From assembly GCA_010093685.1 (NCBI GenBank), contig MU006218.1, positions 1,275,766 to 1,339,765 on the forward strand: a stretch of DNA of 64,000 bases, given 5' to 3'. The position numbers and the translations under genes are program-made. This document shows positions 1 to 12,101 of the stretch, piece by piece (position 1 is the first letter of the stretch; the number at the start of each line of letters is the position of its first letter). A model generated the notes under the pieces. The model was not told where the DNA came from and did no database searches. It worked only from the letters and a program-made list of their open reading frames with translations. The stretch is from Ophiobolus disseminans (lineage: Eukaryota; Ascomycota; Dothideomycetes; Pleosporales; Phaeosphaeriaceae).

Positions 1-1068
1 TTGAAACTTGTCGAGCGACGAGTTGCCCAGGTATTCGAAGTAACTTGCAGAGCCAAGTTGAATGGTGCGTATGTCGTACTCATTATTTGCGCCAATATAG
101 AAAACTGCAGAGTTGTAGCTGTCTATAGTCAGTAAATGCGTCCCATAGATCAAAGCAATAAACCCACAAAAGATGGATAGGGATAGAAGACAGCCCCATC
201 AGGAAGAAGAGTAGAAGCCGTCTTCTCGGTATGCGACTCAAGTTTCGCGTGCTCAAGACACCAATATCGAGATGTGCGCTCTTCGCGTGAGCCTTGTCAA
301 TGTCTTTCCGTGTGGGCGAGCTAAGCACTTGCATTGTGTAGTTGCTGGCGGCCAATAACAATGTACTCAATGCGTTTACCACAATGTGAATCGCACTGCT
401 CCACCGAGACATGTCTTCAGCGAGGCCAGACATGGGGACAGCGAATCCGTTCTCGAAGCCCTTTCCACGAGTAGCGCCGATGACCAGGACTGCGATATTG
501 ATACCAAGGACGATGGATGACATGCAGCATCCAAGGACAATTCCCATGCGCCATCCACGCAAACTTGTACTTGCCATGATCTGGGTCATTGTACGGTCGA
601 ACCATTGGAAAGGCCAAAGAATGTGTCGTATCCCAGGGAGTCTCAAAAAAGCTTCGATGCCGTTGCCAATGGAATTGAGCCATCTAATCGCCCAGCTCTG
701 CTTCATGATAGTTGACGCTGCTGAGTCACTTGAAGCCGAGGAAGATCTTCTTGCACGCGACTCCAGTAGCTTTCGAGTGTCTGATGCGCCATCTTGTGGA
801 TGCCTGGGGTTCGGGACATTAAAGTCAGCAGAGAGTAGTGTTGAGCAGGTAGTACTCACGAAACTTCTTGTAGCTCTGTCCAATTATCATACGCGTCATA
901 CGTATTACGGGTGCTCGTCAGGTCAAGACTGGTTGGACGTGACGGTGTATAATGCTCCTCCCGGCCGCTGTGGGATTGATATGACGATGGCGTTGATGAA
1001 GTAACGCGTAGGCCAGGCGTAGGCGGACGTGCCAAGTGGATGCCAGATTGCCGTGGTGGAGATGACAT
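1..1068 (-). CDS. DUF6536-type multi-pass membrane protein, 5' part only
   Basis: Transcribed leftward and cut by the window edge. Exons are 1068-860, 803-168 and 118-<1; introns are 804-859 (56 nt) and 119-167 (49 nt), both GT-AG. Joining them keeps frame, and the third exon continues with a YNSAVFY motif. An N-terminal tail of roughly 120 residues rich in Ser, Pro and Arg precedes a hydrophobic segment after GWRMGIVLG. Then comes the block ASNYTMQVL..SPTR followed by LDIGVLS and a second hydrophobic stretch ending SSIPIHLF. These blocks are characteristic of the fungal DUF6536 family of polytopic membrane proteins, whose function is unknown. The start at 1068 is chosen because it opens the only exon that splices in frame. 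The C-terminal majority of the protein lies outside the window. Confidence 0.8.
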
Positions 1069-2530
1069 GCTTATTCGCGTCTCTTAACCAAACACTTCCC
1101 TGATTGGCGACGCGATATCAGCTGTCCGTTGTACGCGGCTCCTTTCCGGCTATATAACCAGTCTGAACCAATCTGCTTCGTACTTTCCGCTTTGCTCATG
1201 ACCAGAAATGTCGACAAAACGATTTCGCTAAGATCCGTATAAGAAGAGGTTGATATCGCAGGCTGCAAGGATGCGATGACGTTGCTAAGGGATGAAGGAT
1301 GCAAAGTTTGTCCACCCAGCACAAGCAGGAACCATCCAATAAGCGCGATCTGCTATTTTTGTTTCTTGTGGCGTCCGCCGAGGTGAGGCTGCAGGACGCC
1401 TTAACCGACCTTAAAAACATCAATTTCTCGATAATGCGACACCTTGAAAGCATCCTAATTGCTAAAGTCTCTTCTAGTCAGTTGTTAGTGCAACCGACTT
1501 CTGATGTAAGACTTCTCCCAACCCTGGAGGCCGGGGCCACGGGTAGTCAGCATGCACGTGATGCAGGTCAAGCCTCAACCACCACGCTTCGCTTCCAGGG
1601 TTCTGCCCACCGAAGTCACACAACACTGAATGCTGTGTCTCAAACTTCATCCTCTCCATTAACCTCAGTACCCTAACCGAACTTTCTTGCCGTCGACCAC
1701 GTGACGTGTTTGATCTTCCCGTCCCTAGCAGCTAGGACCACTTCAGCCGCATGAATCTCGGCTACGCTCCAACAGACCAACCACACTCCGGTCTAAATCA
1801 GCCTCTAGCATTGGCGACAAATGCTTGCTGCCTAAGACTTTCTGCGACACGACACGCAAGCCTTACTCTGATTGCTCATCAAGAAGTTCGAGGCGCAGAT
1901 ATGGCGGTCGTGGCACAGGTCCCTGCTAGCCAGGGATCAGCGTTCGAGGCTCCGCATGCGCTTGCGCAGGTCGGGTGCACTTGCAGGCTGAACGTCGGTC
2001 TCAGGGATGGTTTGTGGGTATCTGGAAGCACGGCATCTGTCAACAGATTGTTGTTGAGCAGATCGTGAAGATCGGTTGATCGACTTTTACGGGATCAACA
2101 GAAGATCGCAGTCACAGAATCGCAATTTCTCTTGCACATGCACAGCGATCATTGTTTGTTAGATTTGAATTTGATATTTACTGATTGTAGGTATTAAAAC
2201 ATCGTCCACACGTACCGTGACGTGGAAGACTGCGACCGGTGAATCTGCGCATGAAAGCTGCAGATACGTTCCTCCTATGCACGTACCTCGCCCTGGCGCA
2301 GCGCGTCAATGCAAAGCATTGGACGCAGTTGGGTAAAAGTATTGGCAGCGAAAATTAAGGCCTCCGACATCCACCTTCACACGACGACAAAAGATCTTGA
2401 TAGAAAGAAACAATTCGAATTATCTGGGCTCATTTAGCCCCAGGTATGAAACACGAGATGCTCTGTGATGACTTTTGGGAATGTCTAACAATGCCGGGGT
2501 ATCATACGCCTGATGCGTCTATGCAGTGCT
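1069..2530. other. intergenic region, no gene seen
   Basis: About 1.46 kb between the start of the membrane-protein gene and the end of the subtilisin gene. Several open frames of 60-125 codons occur on both strands, but none has family motifs, a coherent splice structure or a convincing start. It should contain the membrane-protein promoter on the right and the subtilisin terminator on the left. I see no repeats or RNA genes. Confidence 0.5.
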
Positions 2531-3928
2531 CTAGAAACGGAGCGGAGAGTTGCGAGAGTGAAGCTGGAAGCGCTCATCGATGACAATGTTACCTGACATC
2601 ATCGCAGCAGCGCGAGCAGCTGGGCTGCCATTTCGGTCGGGAACGACGTAGTTCTTGACGAGTCGCTTGGCGATTTTGCCGTCGACACCATTGCTGAGGA
2701 GCAGGTTTGCGCTTCCGCCAGTGTTACCAGTGAACTTTCCCTGACGAGCAGTCTGGAGAAGCTTGGCCTTGAGTGCAGCTGGGTTCTGACCAAGGGCGGG
2801 CTCTTTGGCCATGAGGTATGCCATAACACCAGTCGTGTGGGGGCATGCCATGGAGGTTCCAGAGAGGAAGTTGATGATGGTGTCACCGGTAGCCCAGGCA
2901 CTCAGAATCTGCTCGCCCGGAGCGTAGATATCGACACACTTCCCAACGTTTGAAAAGGAGGAGACCTGGTTGTTGATGTTGACTGAGCCGACGGTGACGA
3001 CATTGGAGTTGGCACCTCCAAGGTGGGCAGGAGTGGAACCACAAGCATCTACGGCTTCGTTGCCAGCGGCGACCGAAACGTGAATACCAGCAGCAGATGC
3101 ACCAGCAATGACTTCGTCGACCGAGTTGGCGGTACCTTGAAGACCCCAGGACATGCTCATGATAGAGCCGACAAAACCAGGCTGTGTCTTGCGCTTGTCG
3201 TGCTGGGAGATAACCCAATCCATGCCTTTGATGGTGTCGGAAGATGACCCAGAGCCGTCGTCACCGAGGACCTTAACCGCGATGATGTTAGCACCCTGAG
3301 CGACTCCGAATTTGGCGCCACCGGCAGTACCCGCAACGTGAGTGCCGTGGCCGTCACCGTCAACAGTCGAGCCGGTAGCAGAGAAGCCCTGAGAAGCACG
3401 GCCGGTGAAAACGGCGTGAGATGTTCGCACACCAGTGTCGATAACATAGATATCCACTCCAGCACCTAGGGATTCGTCTTCGAAGGAATAAGTGAAGTCT
3501 TGTCCAGCCGGAGATCCAGAAGCACCAGCCTCGTTGGAGATCCGCTGCAGACCCCAGGGTGCACCGCTCTTCGAGGCGTACGATTTGATTTCGGCTTTCT
3601 GCTCCACAATGTTGGTTTCGGTCTGTGCTTTGATGGTTTCCGCATCTATGGAGCATAGATTGAGAATCATGACCTTGGTGTAGTTATTGGTCCCGATGAA
3701 CACGATCGTGTCCTCGTTCACGCTCTGGAGCTCGAGCTTTCTAATATATTCCTCGAGGCCAGCAGGAATAGCTTCGTTGGGCTGGAAGGTGATGATGTAC
3801 TCCTTGACATCGGTGTGGTTGCTGTGCGCCACAGGTTCTTTGCCAATAAGACCCTCGCCTTTGGTTTGAGCAAGAGCAGGAGCACACAGAGCCAAAAGGC
3901 CAGCGGCGACGGCGAAAAAGTTCTTCAT
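2531..3928 (-). CDS. secreted subtilisin-like serine protease (S8A, proteinase K type)
   Basis: Single exon, 465 aa. A signal peptide (about residues 1-21, ending APALAQ) is followed by an inhibitor_I9 propeptide (about 40-120) and the peptidase_S8 domain (about 125-395). The catalytic triad is visible: Asp164 in DTGV, His194 in GHGTH, Ser360 in GTSMA, with oxyanion Asn291 in AAGNEA. Family members are endopeptidases that are secreted or vacuolar; they degrade proteins and several are fungal allergens. The propeptide is removed autocatalytically. The C-terminal extension of about 60 residues (Ala- and Arg-rich) is longer than in minimal proteinase K homologues and resembles vacuolar Prb1-like forms. 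Vacuolar versus extracellular location cannot be settled from sequence alone. The propeptide stretch around residues 85-115 is unusual for the family, but no spliceable intron explains it. Confidence 0.93.
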   Translation of the reverse strand: MKNFFAVAAGLLALCAPALAQTKGEGLIGKEPVAHSNHTDVKEYIITFQPNEAIPAGLEEYIRKLELQSVNEDTIVFIGTNNYTKVMILNLCSIDAETIKAQTETNIVEQKAEIKSYASKSGAPWGLQRISNEAGASGSPAGQDFTYSFEDESLGAGVDIYVIDTGVRTSHAVFTGRASQGFSATGSTVDGDGHGTHVAGTAGGAKFGVAQGANIIAVKVLGDDGSGSSSDTIKGMDWVISQHDKRKTQPGFVGSIMSMSWGLQGTANSVDEVIAGASAAGIHVSVAAGNEAVDACGSTPAHLGGANSNVVTVGSVNINNQVSSFSNVGKCVDIYAPGEQILSAWATGDTIINFLSGTSMACPHTTGVMAYLMAKEPALGQNPAALKAKLLQTARQGKFTGNTGGSANLLLSNGVDGKIAKRLVKNYVVPDRNGSPAARAAAMMSGNIVIDERFQLHSRNSPLRF

Positions 3929-6322
3929 ATTGGATTACAAAGAGGGATCCGGATCCGAGTAAAAGGGTTTGAAAGTGTCGCAGAGAGAGGAAGTGGCCGT
4001 CTTGTAGGAGGGTCACTAAGAGAATGAATGTGGTAGCGCTATGAATTGGATCAGCGTTTGCAACGTTGAATCCAACGACGTCGACGACTCTGGTGAAGTA
4101 GGTAGGAAATGAGCCGAGCTATATGAAGAGCCGTGACGGGTAGGATGCTTCGTGTACAAGGCGGCCAGCCACAACACAGCGCTCGGACAGGATATGGGGG
4201 ATCTGAGGAATATAGCATGAACAAGCCACAATGCCTGCCTGAGGTGTTGTTGTGTGGGGTAAATGGTGAGGCATAATAGGCACACAATGCGGAACATGCA
4301 GGTGAAATGTGAGACTTACATCAACGCGCAAGCAGTGAAGGTGCGGTGGAGTCCTGTGTCAGGGAAGGCAGTTGTGAAAGGCTGGGCGTAGGAGCCAAGA
4401 CGTGCCGGCACGCAGAAGGTGTGAAGGACGGGTGGTAAAGTGAAGGAAGTGAAGGGAGAGTGTGAATGAAGAACCTAATGACGGTAATGCACCTGGGAAT
4501 GCAGGCACTCTTTAACGAACGAAGAGAGCGAGTGTGGAGTTAACGAAGGGAAGGAAGGAACTGTTTTAGGAGGTTGTCGGAGGAAAGAGGGACCAAGACG
4601 CAGGGCAGCAGCGACAGGCCATGGCTCATGTACTCGCGTCGCAGGTGTCCAGGCCATAGACGCAATTCAACCAAGCTCCTCGAAGAAGCCTCCGCATGTG
4701 AAACGCCTGGGCAGCCGGTACCCTCCCGCGAGCCACCATGCCCAATTCACGCCCGCTGTCCGACCGCCAAGTCAGATGGCCTGCTTCAGCCGGTGGTGGT
4801 CGATGCGAAGCGAGAGCGGCAGACGCACCTCGACGCATCATTCGCGCGCCTCGGGAGATTGTTTGAGCACAGCAAGACTTTATTACTGTTGCACGAGTGT
4901 ACGCGCGTGGGAAGTGCAGCCTCCGGCACCGCGGCGCTGAGTGATGCGAGTGACGCTGTCTGCCAGGCGCCAGACGCTCACACTTACTCACCGCACGACG
5001 CTCGCCGCAGAGGGAAGGAGCAATCTGCAGCTCCGGCACACTGATTGGCCACCTCAATCTGAAACAACGTGGGCGTCCACCAGGGTATCCCGATCCGGCC
5101 AAGCCCCTTCAGCCACTCCCCACAACGACGCATAAACCCGCACACTCAACCAACGCAATCCTTCAGGGGTGTCCAGGAAAAAAAGATTCATGCACTAATG
5201 TTGAGGAAACAGCCGTCTTGCGACTCGCACCAACGGAGCACTGCCGTTGTACCCTGAGACTAAACCAAACAACTCTGGCCCATCACGAACACGCGAGGCG
5301 CGCGTTTCAGCCGCTGATTAAGGGTCGGACTCGGTTCGACTGGGTGACAGCTGCGTGCGGTGCGGACTCCCCCTCTCACCCGCACCAAGTCCGCATGCAG
5401 GACGAGCTTTCTGGATAAAACGGGCCCGCCACCTCACAGCATCGCCAAATCTGGAAGCAGAAAAATCTGCAATTGGCACACGTTGCACGACTTGTTCTTC
5501 TTCCTGGACGGTCCAAGTTGCAACTCCACCCGAGTGTTTGGCGCCACCACCTGTGCTAATTTGCGAATCGCACCAATCTGTTTCAAAGCCCGCATGGTAT
5601 CTACTGTAAACGCCGTGTCAACCGCCAGTCGAGCGGCATGAATTGGCTGTCGCTGAGTAGATTGTTTGGGGCATGTCAGCGGAGTGTTTGTTCATGCATT
5701 GTGAGCGGCATAACGGCGTCGGAAATCTTCATTATTCCCTGTTGATCTGCTTCGTGCTAGATGCTGGTGAGATGTTTGTTCATGCCTTACGAAGCGGTAT
5801 CATAACCCAAAAACAGAACAAGAGCTACGATTATCTATCTATATGTGTCTGTCGTGAGATGTTTATTCATGCCATTCTCATCCGCTCCTGGCTTATCAAT
5901 GCTGCACGGAAGACAATACAGACACGTTGACGTCTGATTAACATGGTCGCGCCTCTCCCTTGCTTTGACATCGTGGCGTGGCGGGCCCGAAGGTCTGGTC
6001 CCCGTATGTTGTGACCTGTCTACCTGTGACCGTTGTCTACGCCGCTGTGGCACGGGAAAAGGGTCGGAATTGCGGTATGGTCACACATCCAAAATTGACT
6101 CCCGTGTAAATCAGAAGATCGGTGACAACAAGCGAGGTTCGTGAGATTGCACAACATGTAACATTGACACCCAAGGAATTCTTACAATGAATGTACAAGC
6201 GCAAGTACCAACGTATCTACCAATCTCCCACGAGCGAACCATGCACTCCACACAAGTCCGCCCTTTCCGTCCACCACCCACCCAACGCCTTTAGGATACA
6301 CTTCTAAGCCTTCGCCTCGCAT
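3929..6322. other. long intergenic region, promoter of protease gene
   Basis: About 2.4 kb. The part next to 3928 is the subtilisin promoter and 5' UTR. Between 4574 and 5135 there are overlapping open frames on both strands (up to 158 codons), which I attribute to local high GC rather than coding. A three-copy spaced motif lies at 5685-5872. No gene, tRNA or transposon could be supported. Confidence 0.45.
5685..5872 (+). repeat. three spaced copies of TGTTTRTTCATGC
   Basis: The 13-mer TGTTTGTTCATGC occurs at 5685-5697 and 5773-5785, and with one change (TGTTTATTCATGC) at 5860-5872. Start-to-start spacing is 88 and 87 bp. Copies two and three share the longer core GTGAGATGTTT before the motif. 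The function is unknown; a regulator-binding array or a decayed tandem repeat are both possible. Confidence 0.5.
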
Positions 6323-9300
6323 TTACACATCCTCATCACTATCTTCACCCAGCAGCTCTCCCTCGTCAACAGCCGCATAATCGCCCCTACCCCTCGCGAA
6401 CGAACTACGACTAGTGAACGTCTGTCCACTATACCCGCCACCCATTCTGCTCGCAATCATCCTGTACAAGCTGCCAATCAGCATCGGCACAGCCGCAAGG
6501 ACAGCCACGAGGCCTGATATAATAGCCACGGGCCACTTGACCAGCGGGCTGTCACTATCAAACGCACCCCCGTTCTCGCCCAAGCGAATGCGTCCAAACT
6601 TGCCATCCCAGTTGCGCCAGACGTAATATCCGATGCCTCCTGCGGCTGCAAAAGGCAGTACAATAGCCATGAATAGTCCGAAGCCGCTGATACCGTGCTT
6701 CTTCTGGAACTCGTTTTCGAAGCCGGGGCACGGGTGCAACTCACCCATGTGGTCGAATTCCTGGCCGCCCTCGCAAGTGGACAGGGGAATCTTGCGGTAC
6801 GGCGAGGCGTCCCAGTATTCTCTTGCGCCTTTAGCGCATATGGCTTTAGGGTCCTCGAGTTCGAGGCCCTCGATGGGATGGCATTCACCGCCGGTTTTGC
6901 GCTCGTAATTGTATGCACTGTACAAAGTTAGTTTGCTGTGTGCCTAATTGTGAGACGTGGAGGACGCACCATTCGTAGTCCCGACGGCTGCAGGAGCAGT
7001 TCTGGGCAATGTTGTGCATGTGGTCGATGCGCTCGCCAATTCGACATTTGGAGTCACGTTTCTTGCGGTGATATTCCGCCACATGACCAAAAAGACATTG
7101 CTTGGGACCAGGCTGGAGAGGGTGCTGCGGCGACCAAAGATCAAAGTCTCCCTTGAGAGGATCCTTTTCGTCTAGGTCACACTTCTTCTGGAATTCGGGT
7201 AGGCCGGAAAAGTCGATGTTGACCGCAACTAGTTCCTTGCCGTTCTTGCCCCAGAGAAGGAAGTTAAGTGAAGTGTCGCTGGGGACGGTGGTGATATGCT
7301 CTATGCGAATCCTGCTCGATGAGAACTTGTACAGAGTCCAGTGATCTCCACTGTCAAGAGAATAGTAGACGTGATCGACATCTTCTCCTCGACGAGCAAG
7401 GACAATGACCGAGCCTTGATCGCCAAATTCCCATGCATAACTGCCCTTTTTGACTTCCTTCCAGGTGATTCCAGCGTCGGTAGTCATAAAAGTGTTGGCC
7501 TCCCCGAGAGGGCCGAGCTCGGATCCAATATTACCGACACCGAGCATCAGACCAACAGCGGTTGGGGAGGAGTACATCTCACGGGCATCCGCACGCTCAG
7601 TATAGCCGTGGATGTGCAACGAACACTCTTCTGGCTTGCCGGTGTTGCAATGCCAGTCCTTGTTATCAGAATCCTTGAGCGGAGCCTTCAGTCGTTCCCA
7701 TTCTGCGCCATCATTGTGCGTGATGCGAGTCTGCTTCCTCTTCTTAGCACCGTTGTTGACCTCGTTGACGTTGGCAACAATGTTGGCAAGCGCAACACCT
7801 TCCAAGCCTTGCATCTTCTCGAAGTCGACGTAGCCCTTAAGGTTCCTGTTTACGGCCTCTAGGCTCATCACATACGATGTTCCATTGCTGTTGCTCTTGA
7901 TTATCGATCCGTACTCCTGGTCGGGTCGAGGATTGACTGTAACGTGCAGGAATACAGAGTGTGTTGAGCTATCTAGAACCGTGTATGCCGTCTGATGGAT
8001 ATCGAAGAATTTCGGTGGGAATTTAGCTTCCGCGAAGTGATCTGCGTCGAGACTAGCATCCAAGCGCAGCGTACCGTCCTTGTCCTTGGTCGCCACAATG
8101 ATGAACTCGGACATGAGCGCGAACTCAACTACTGACTCGAACTTGACGTCTTGCTTCTTGAACCAGTCGTTGCTGGAAATGAGCTGCAGTGGAGCATCCT
8201 TTTCTTCGTTTGTGTGCTGTTCACAAAAGACTTGTTCTTCGGTGACGTTACGGCCCGCTTCTCGCCAGACGAATGCGCACTTTTGCACATAAGAGACAAG
8301 CGGCTCCCAGCTTCCGTCCTGTCCGTTCTTCTGAGAGACATAGGCAACCGTATGGCAGTCCTTCTCTGTGTCGCAGTTCTTTCCTCCCATCCATATCAGC
8401 CAGCCGTTCTGCTTGGGATGGAATTGGATGATTTGCAGCATTTGTTGATTTGGCTTGACTGGAGCTTCGAAAGAGTGGATGCTGTCGCGACGTCCACGAT
8501 CCTCGGAGTAGTAGACCTTCTTGGATGCAGTCAGGAAGTAGACATGGTTGTTGTCGTACTGATGGGGGTAAATTCGTATGATCTCGTCGTCGACAGCCTT
8601 CTTCCACTGCTTTCCGTGATCATGCGTTATCCATACTGTACGCTCGTCGGTCAGCATGACAACAGTCTCGTCACGATCCTTAGTGGCGCCTTTGTCGTCA
8701 TCGTTAGAGTCTTGTGTCGGACGCTCGAGATAGTAATGCTCCAGGAAGTCACCTCCCTTGAACTTAGTGATCTCACTGGTAATGCCTTCGCTTTTCGGTG
8801 GAGGCAAATCGGCATCGTCGCACTTGCGCTCGATCTTCTCGTCTCTCTTCGAGCCACCCTTGCATTGGTCGCCAGGGATCTTTCTCCAGCCCGAACTGCC
8901 CATGTACGTCTTTTCGCCCTTTTTGCAGGCGTTTTTTGGGAGACTTAACGATCCGGCCACAACGCATTTCTTGTCCTTGCCTTCTCCTTCCGGCTTAAAG
9001 TTGAAGTCGCACTCGAAATCCCTCAGTTCGTCACATTCGCACGGCTCGAACTTAGGTACAGGATCCTTGAAAGCCTCACCAATGAAGCATTCGGCATCCC
9101 ACTTGCGCCTGCGGAAGAGTTGCTTGTGGCCCATGACGCAGCTGGGGTTGTTATCCTTGTCCACGGCTACAGACCACTTATCGTCGAAGTCTTCGTCCTT
9201 GCACGCCCTCTCATGCAGTCCCGAGAAGTCAAGATGGATGATGACGTGTTCACGACCCCCACCATCTTTCTTTCTGGAGGCGTACAGCATGAACTTTAGG

Positions 9301-10864
9301 GTAGTCGAATCCGGAAGCGTAGTCAGCTCCCGGGCGCGGAATTTGTAATCCATTTTGATCGTTTTCCAGGTGTCTTTACGTCCATGCTTGAGTGAATACA
9401 TGATCTTATCAGTGTCACCTTCATCAAAAACAGCCACGAGAATGGAGCCGGAGTCGCCAAACTCGTACTTGTGAGCCTCTGCAAGCGCAAGCTCCCAGGT
9501 CAGCCCAGCGTCATCGGACACGTATAGATCTCCATCGGTGTATTTGCCAAGCTCCTTGCCGGTGTTTCCAACGCCCATGACGATGCCTGGGGCGGGACTA
9601 GAGAAGACCCGCCCACTGTTGTGCAGATTGGTCACGGAGTGTAGATGCAGCTCGTTGTTGGTTCCCTTGACGATAAGGCTTTCAAACGTCCTGCCGTCAT
9701 CGAAGCTGATTTGCGATTTCAATTGCTTGGGCTGACCTCGTTGAACCTTTTCAGGGTTGGCGACAACGTTGACCAGGACCACACCTTGAATATTTGCAAT
9801 CTTTTCAAAATCAACAAAGCCTTCGGGGTTGCGGTTTGTATTTTCGACGTTCCTCGTAAAGTAGGTTCCATTCGAATTGCTGGTGTACAAGGAGCCCATT
9901 GCCACATTCTTCGATGTCATGACGTCCACTTGGATGCTGTAATTTGTCGACTCGAGGATGGTGTAGGCGTCTTCCTCAATCTTGCCGCCTCCAAATTCGG
10001 CGTGGTGCCAGACCTCGGTGTCTTGGGTTACGTAGAGGGAGAGTTCGCTCGAGTGGTCGGATTTAGCGGCGACGACCAGGTAGCCCTTGACCGCGGCCAT
10101 GTTGGCCATGCCTTGCACGGTGCGTCCCGACGACATGATGGGCTCTGTCATCTCTTTTGTGAAGTAGCTATTACAGTCAGCATCCACCGAATTGAACTCG
10201 GGTTCGCCACCTACTCGTCGGATACCAGCAGTCTGAAGTCTTTGGAGCGATCAGAATATTTGCCTTTGGTGATGCATAGAATGCGCGTGTCGTGCTTCTC
10301 CTGGTCCTCGAGGAAGCGCTCTGAGCCCTTTGCCCACTGGCACATTCGGCGATCCTCCACCAGGACCTTCGGCTTGGACTTGAAGCCGTCTTCGGTGTAG
10401 TATGTCCGTCCCAGACACGGTGCCATGAAGCAGTCCTCGACCTCGTGTATCAAGATTTTATTGTTGTCCTGCGCATGCCAGCTGACGGGTGGCCCAGCAA
10501 AGGTCGGTGGGTATTCCGTGTCAAAAGACGTCCACGACTTGCCCTGATCATATGTGATTCGGTGCGTCTTCTCACCCAGGACTAGGGCGACGTTGTTGTC
10601 ATATGGGTTCTTGAGTATGCCCAGGCCTCCTTTGAGCTCCTTCTGTTCCTGCCAGTCCTTGCCGGCATCCGTGGACCGCCATATCTTCCCAGTGTTCAGC
10701 TCCTGCACCAATGCGACGGCCGAGTCATCGAAGTATAGGAGGTTCACGAGCTCATTGTCGAATTTGGTGGTCCCAGGTTCGACCTTCTTATCTTTGGCGG
10801 CGGTGGCGAGGGGTGCTAATGCCAGCAGGGCGGGCAGCAGTAGGCCCTTGAGGTATTTCATCAT
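6323..10864 (-). CDS. VPS10: vacuolar protein sorting receptor Vps10 (sortilin family)
   Basis: Three exons: 10864-10215, 10167-6970 and 6917-6323. The introns are 10168-10214 (47 nt) and 6918-6969 (52 nt), and the product is 1480 aa, the usual length for fungal Vps10. A signal peptide (about 1-22) precedes two Vps10/sortilin beta-propeller domains. Both show Asp-box-like repeats (for example RSTDAGKDW, VSDDAGLTW, TTDAGITW) and each is followed by a Cys-rich 10CC module. One transmembrane helix lies near residues 1358-1380 and a second hydrophobic stretch near 1407-1430, before a short tail ending in an acidic cluster (GEDSDEDV). Known role: Vps10 binds carboxypeptidase Y and other hydrolases in the late Golgi, carries them to the endosome and recycles through retromer. 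Intact. Confidence 0.97.
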
Positions 10865-11486
10865 GCATCAAGACGAGGGCGAGGTCGTGGTGAAGGAGGA
10901 AGGCAGGCGCGTGCCTTATGGACAACTGGCTGCTTCGCCGTTCACAGCCTCGTTGTAAAGACCCCAGGCAACGGCTTGGCGCGCTGAAACAGTGGATGCG
11001 CCGCACGGAGACGCTGCGGCAAACGTGTCACGACGCGCAACTCGAAATAGGTACGAAGCAAGGGTATAGGGCGCGCGAAAGGGTGAATGCGATGAAGTAA
11101 TGAATTGCGCTACAGCCTAGGAAACGGACACATGTGAGTTGGAGCTTTCGGCCACTGCGAGCGCCGCTGGTGACGAATGCATGCGACGGGTGGTTAGCGC
11201 CGCTGCTTTCCCGCGACCTCCGCAACCAACATCCTTGCCTCACCACCACAAATACACTTCCTCGAAACAGATTACCATTGCTTCATACTCTACCAAAAAC
11301 AGACGACTTGGCCTTTCACCTCTAGTTCTCAAAAGAGATGCAGTTTTGCAATGACCTTGGGGAGCTCATGATGGTGTACGTCCACGGCCCTTCTGTTGAC
11401 CCCATGCGTCCCTCTCAGACCTTCAAAATACCTCGAAATCATCAGACAGCTTGTCACCACGATCTCGCTCCCGCCTTCGGACTCGC
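10865..11486. other. intergenic region, VPS10 promoter
   Basis: About 620 bp between the VPS10 start and the 3' end of the next minus-strand gene. It should hold the VPS10 promoter. No coding frame or repeat here can be supported. Confidence 0.5.
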
Positions 11487-12101
11487 TCAGTGCACTGCGC
11501 CATATGTCCAGTTGTCTGGCGCTGTGGTGTAGCGCTGCCTCAGGTCCACTGCGTCTATCCAGTGTGCAAGCACCGGTCCAGATGCCGACGCATACGGTGG
11601 CTCACTGCTCAGCGAAGCTACTGATAGCTCTAGGCGTCTACCGCCCTCGAAGGAGACCCATATGTACGGTGCACCACGATGGCTGAAAGTCCAGTTCGTA
11701 TCGTCTGCGCATCGCATTTGCACAGGTATATCATGACCCTTCTGGCCTGAGCGATTGATTGTGAGCCGTGCGCGAGGGTAGTGTGGCGGTGGACTGGGCA
11801 GATGAAACCCACCACGAGCTACGATCCGATGTTCCATATGAGGCGCGGTCGTGATGGAGATATCTGGGCCTCTGTGGAGGTGTGGAAGGGTGAGTGGAGA
11901 GTGGTATTGGACGTAGTACCACGGGGCTGTGAAAGGACCATCTGATGTGAGGTGCGAAAGAGTTTTGTTTGCACTCATATGCAGCGTGTATGTGCAATGG
12001 AGCTCTTTGATGTCTTCGGGCGATTGCAAAGACATATTAACGCGCCCATGTAGGGATTCAGGAGTGACTGATTGTGTAGTGGATCTGGATCTGGATGCCA
12101 T
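11487..12101 (-). CDS. hypothetical protein, 204 aa
   Basis: Single open frame from an ATG at 12101. I do not recognise the family. The N-terminus is Ser/Thr-rich and polar. The middle carries a hydrophilic beta-rich pattern, with an ARGGFHLPSP stretch and later WTFSHRGAPYIWVSF. The latter resembles the W-x-F...G-x-x-Y-x-W pattern of small lipocalin- or tubby-like fungal proteins, but that is only an impression. No signal peptide or membrane segment is seen. The sequence just before the ATG ends in a pyrimidine tract plus CACAG, so a 5' UTR intron is possible. Support comes from frame length and composition only. Confidence 0.55.
   Translation of the reverse strand: MASRSRSTTQSVTPESLHGRVNMSLQSPEDIKELHCTYTLHMSANKTLSHLTSDGPFTAPWYYVQYHSPLTLPHLHRGPDISITTAPHMEHRIVARGGFHLPSPPPHYPRARLTINRSGQKGHDIPVQMRCADDTNWTFSHRGAPYIWVSFEGGRRLELSVASLSSEPPYASASGPVLAHWIDAVDLRQRYTTAPDNWTYGAVH

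Noticed and set aside
1299..1676. 125-codon plus-strand frame
   Set aside because: No motif, no splice context, and composition unlike the clear genes. A minus-strand frame overlaps it.
4574..5135. Overlapping 156- and 158-codon frames on both strands
   Set aside because: Both are Arg/Pro/Ser-rich, without domains. Overlap on both strands in GC-rich DNA is expected by chance.
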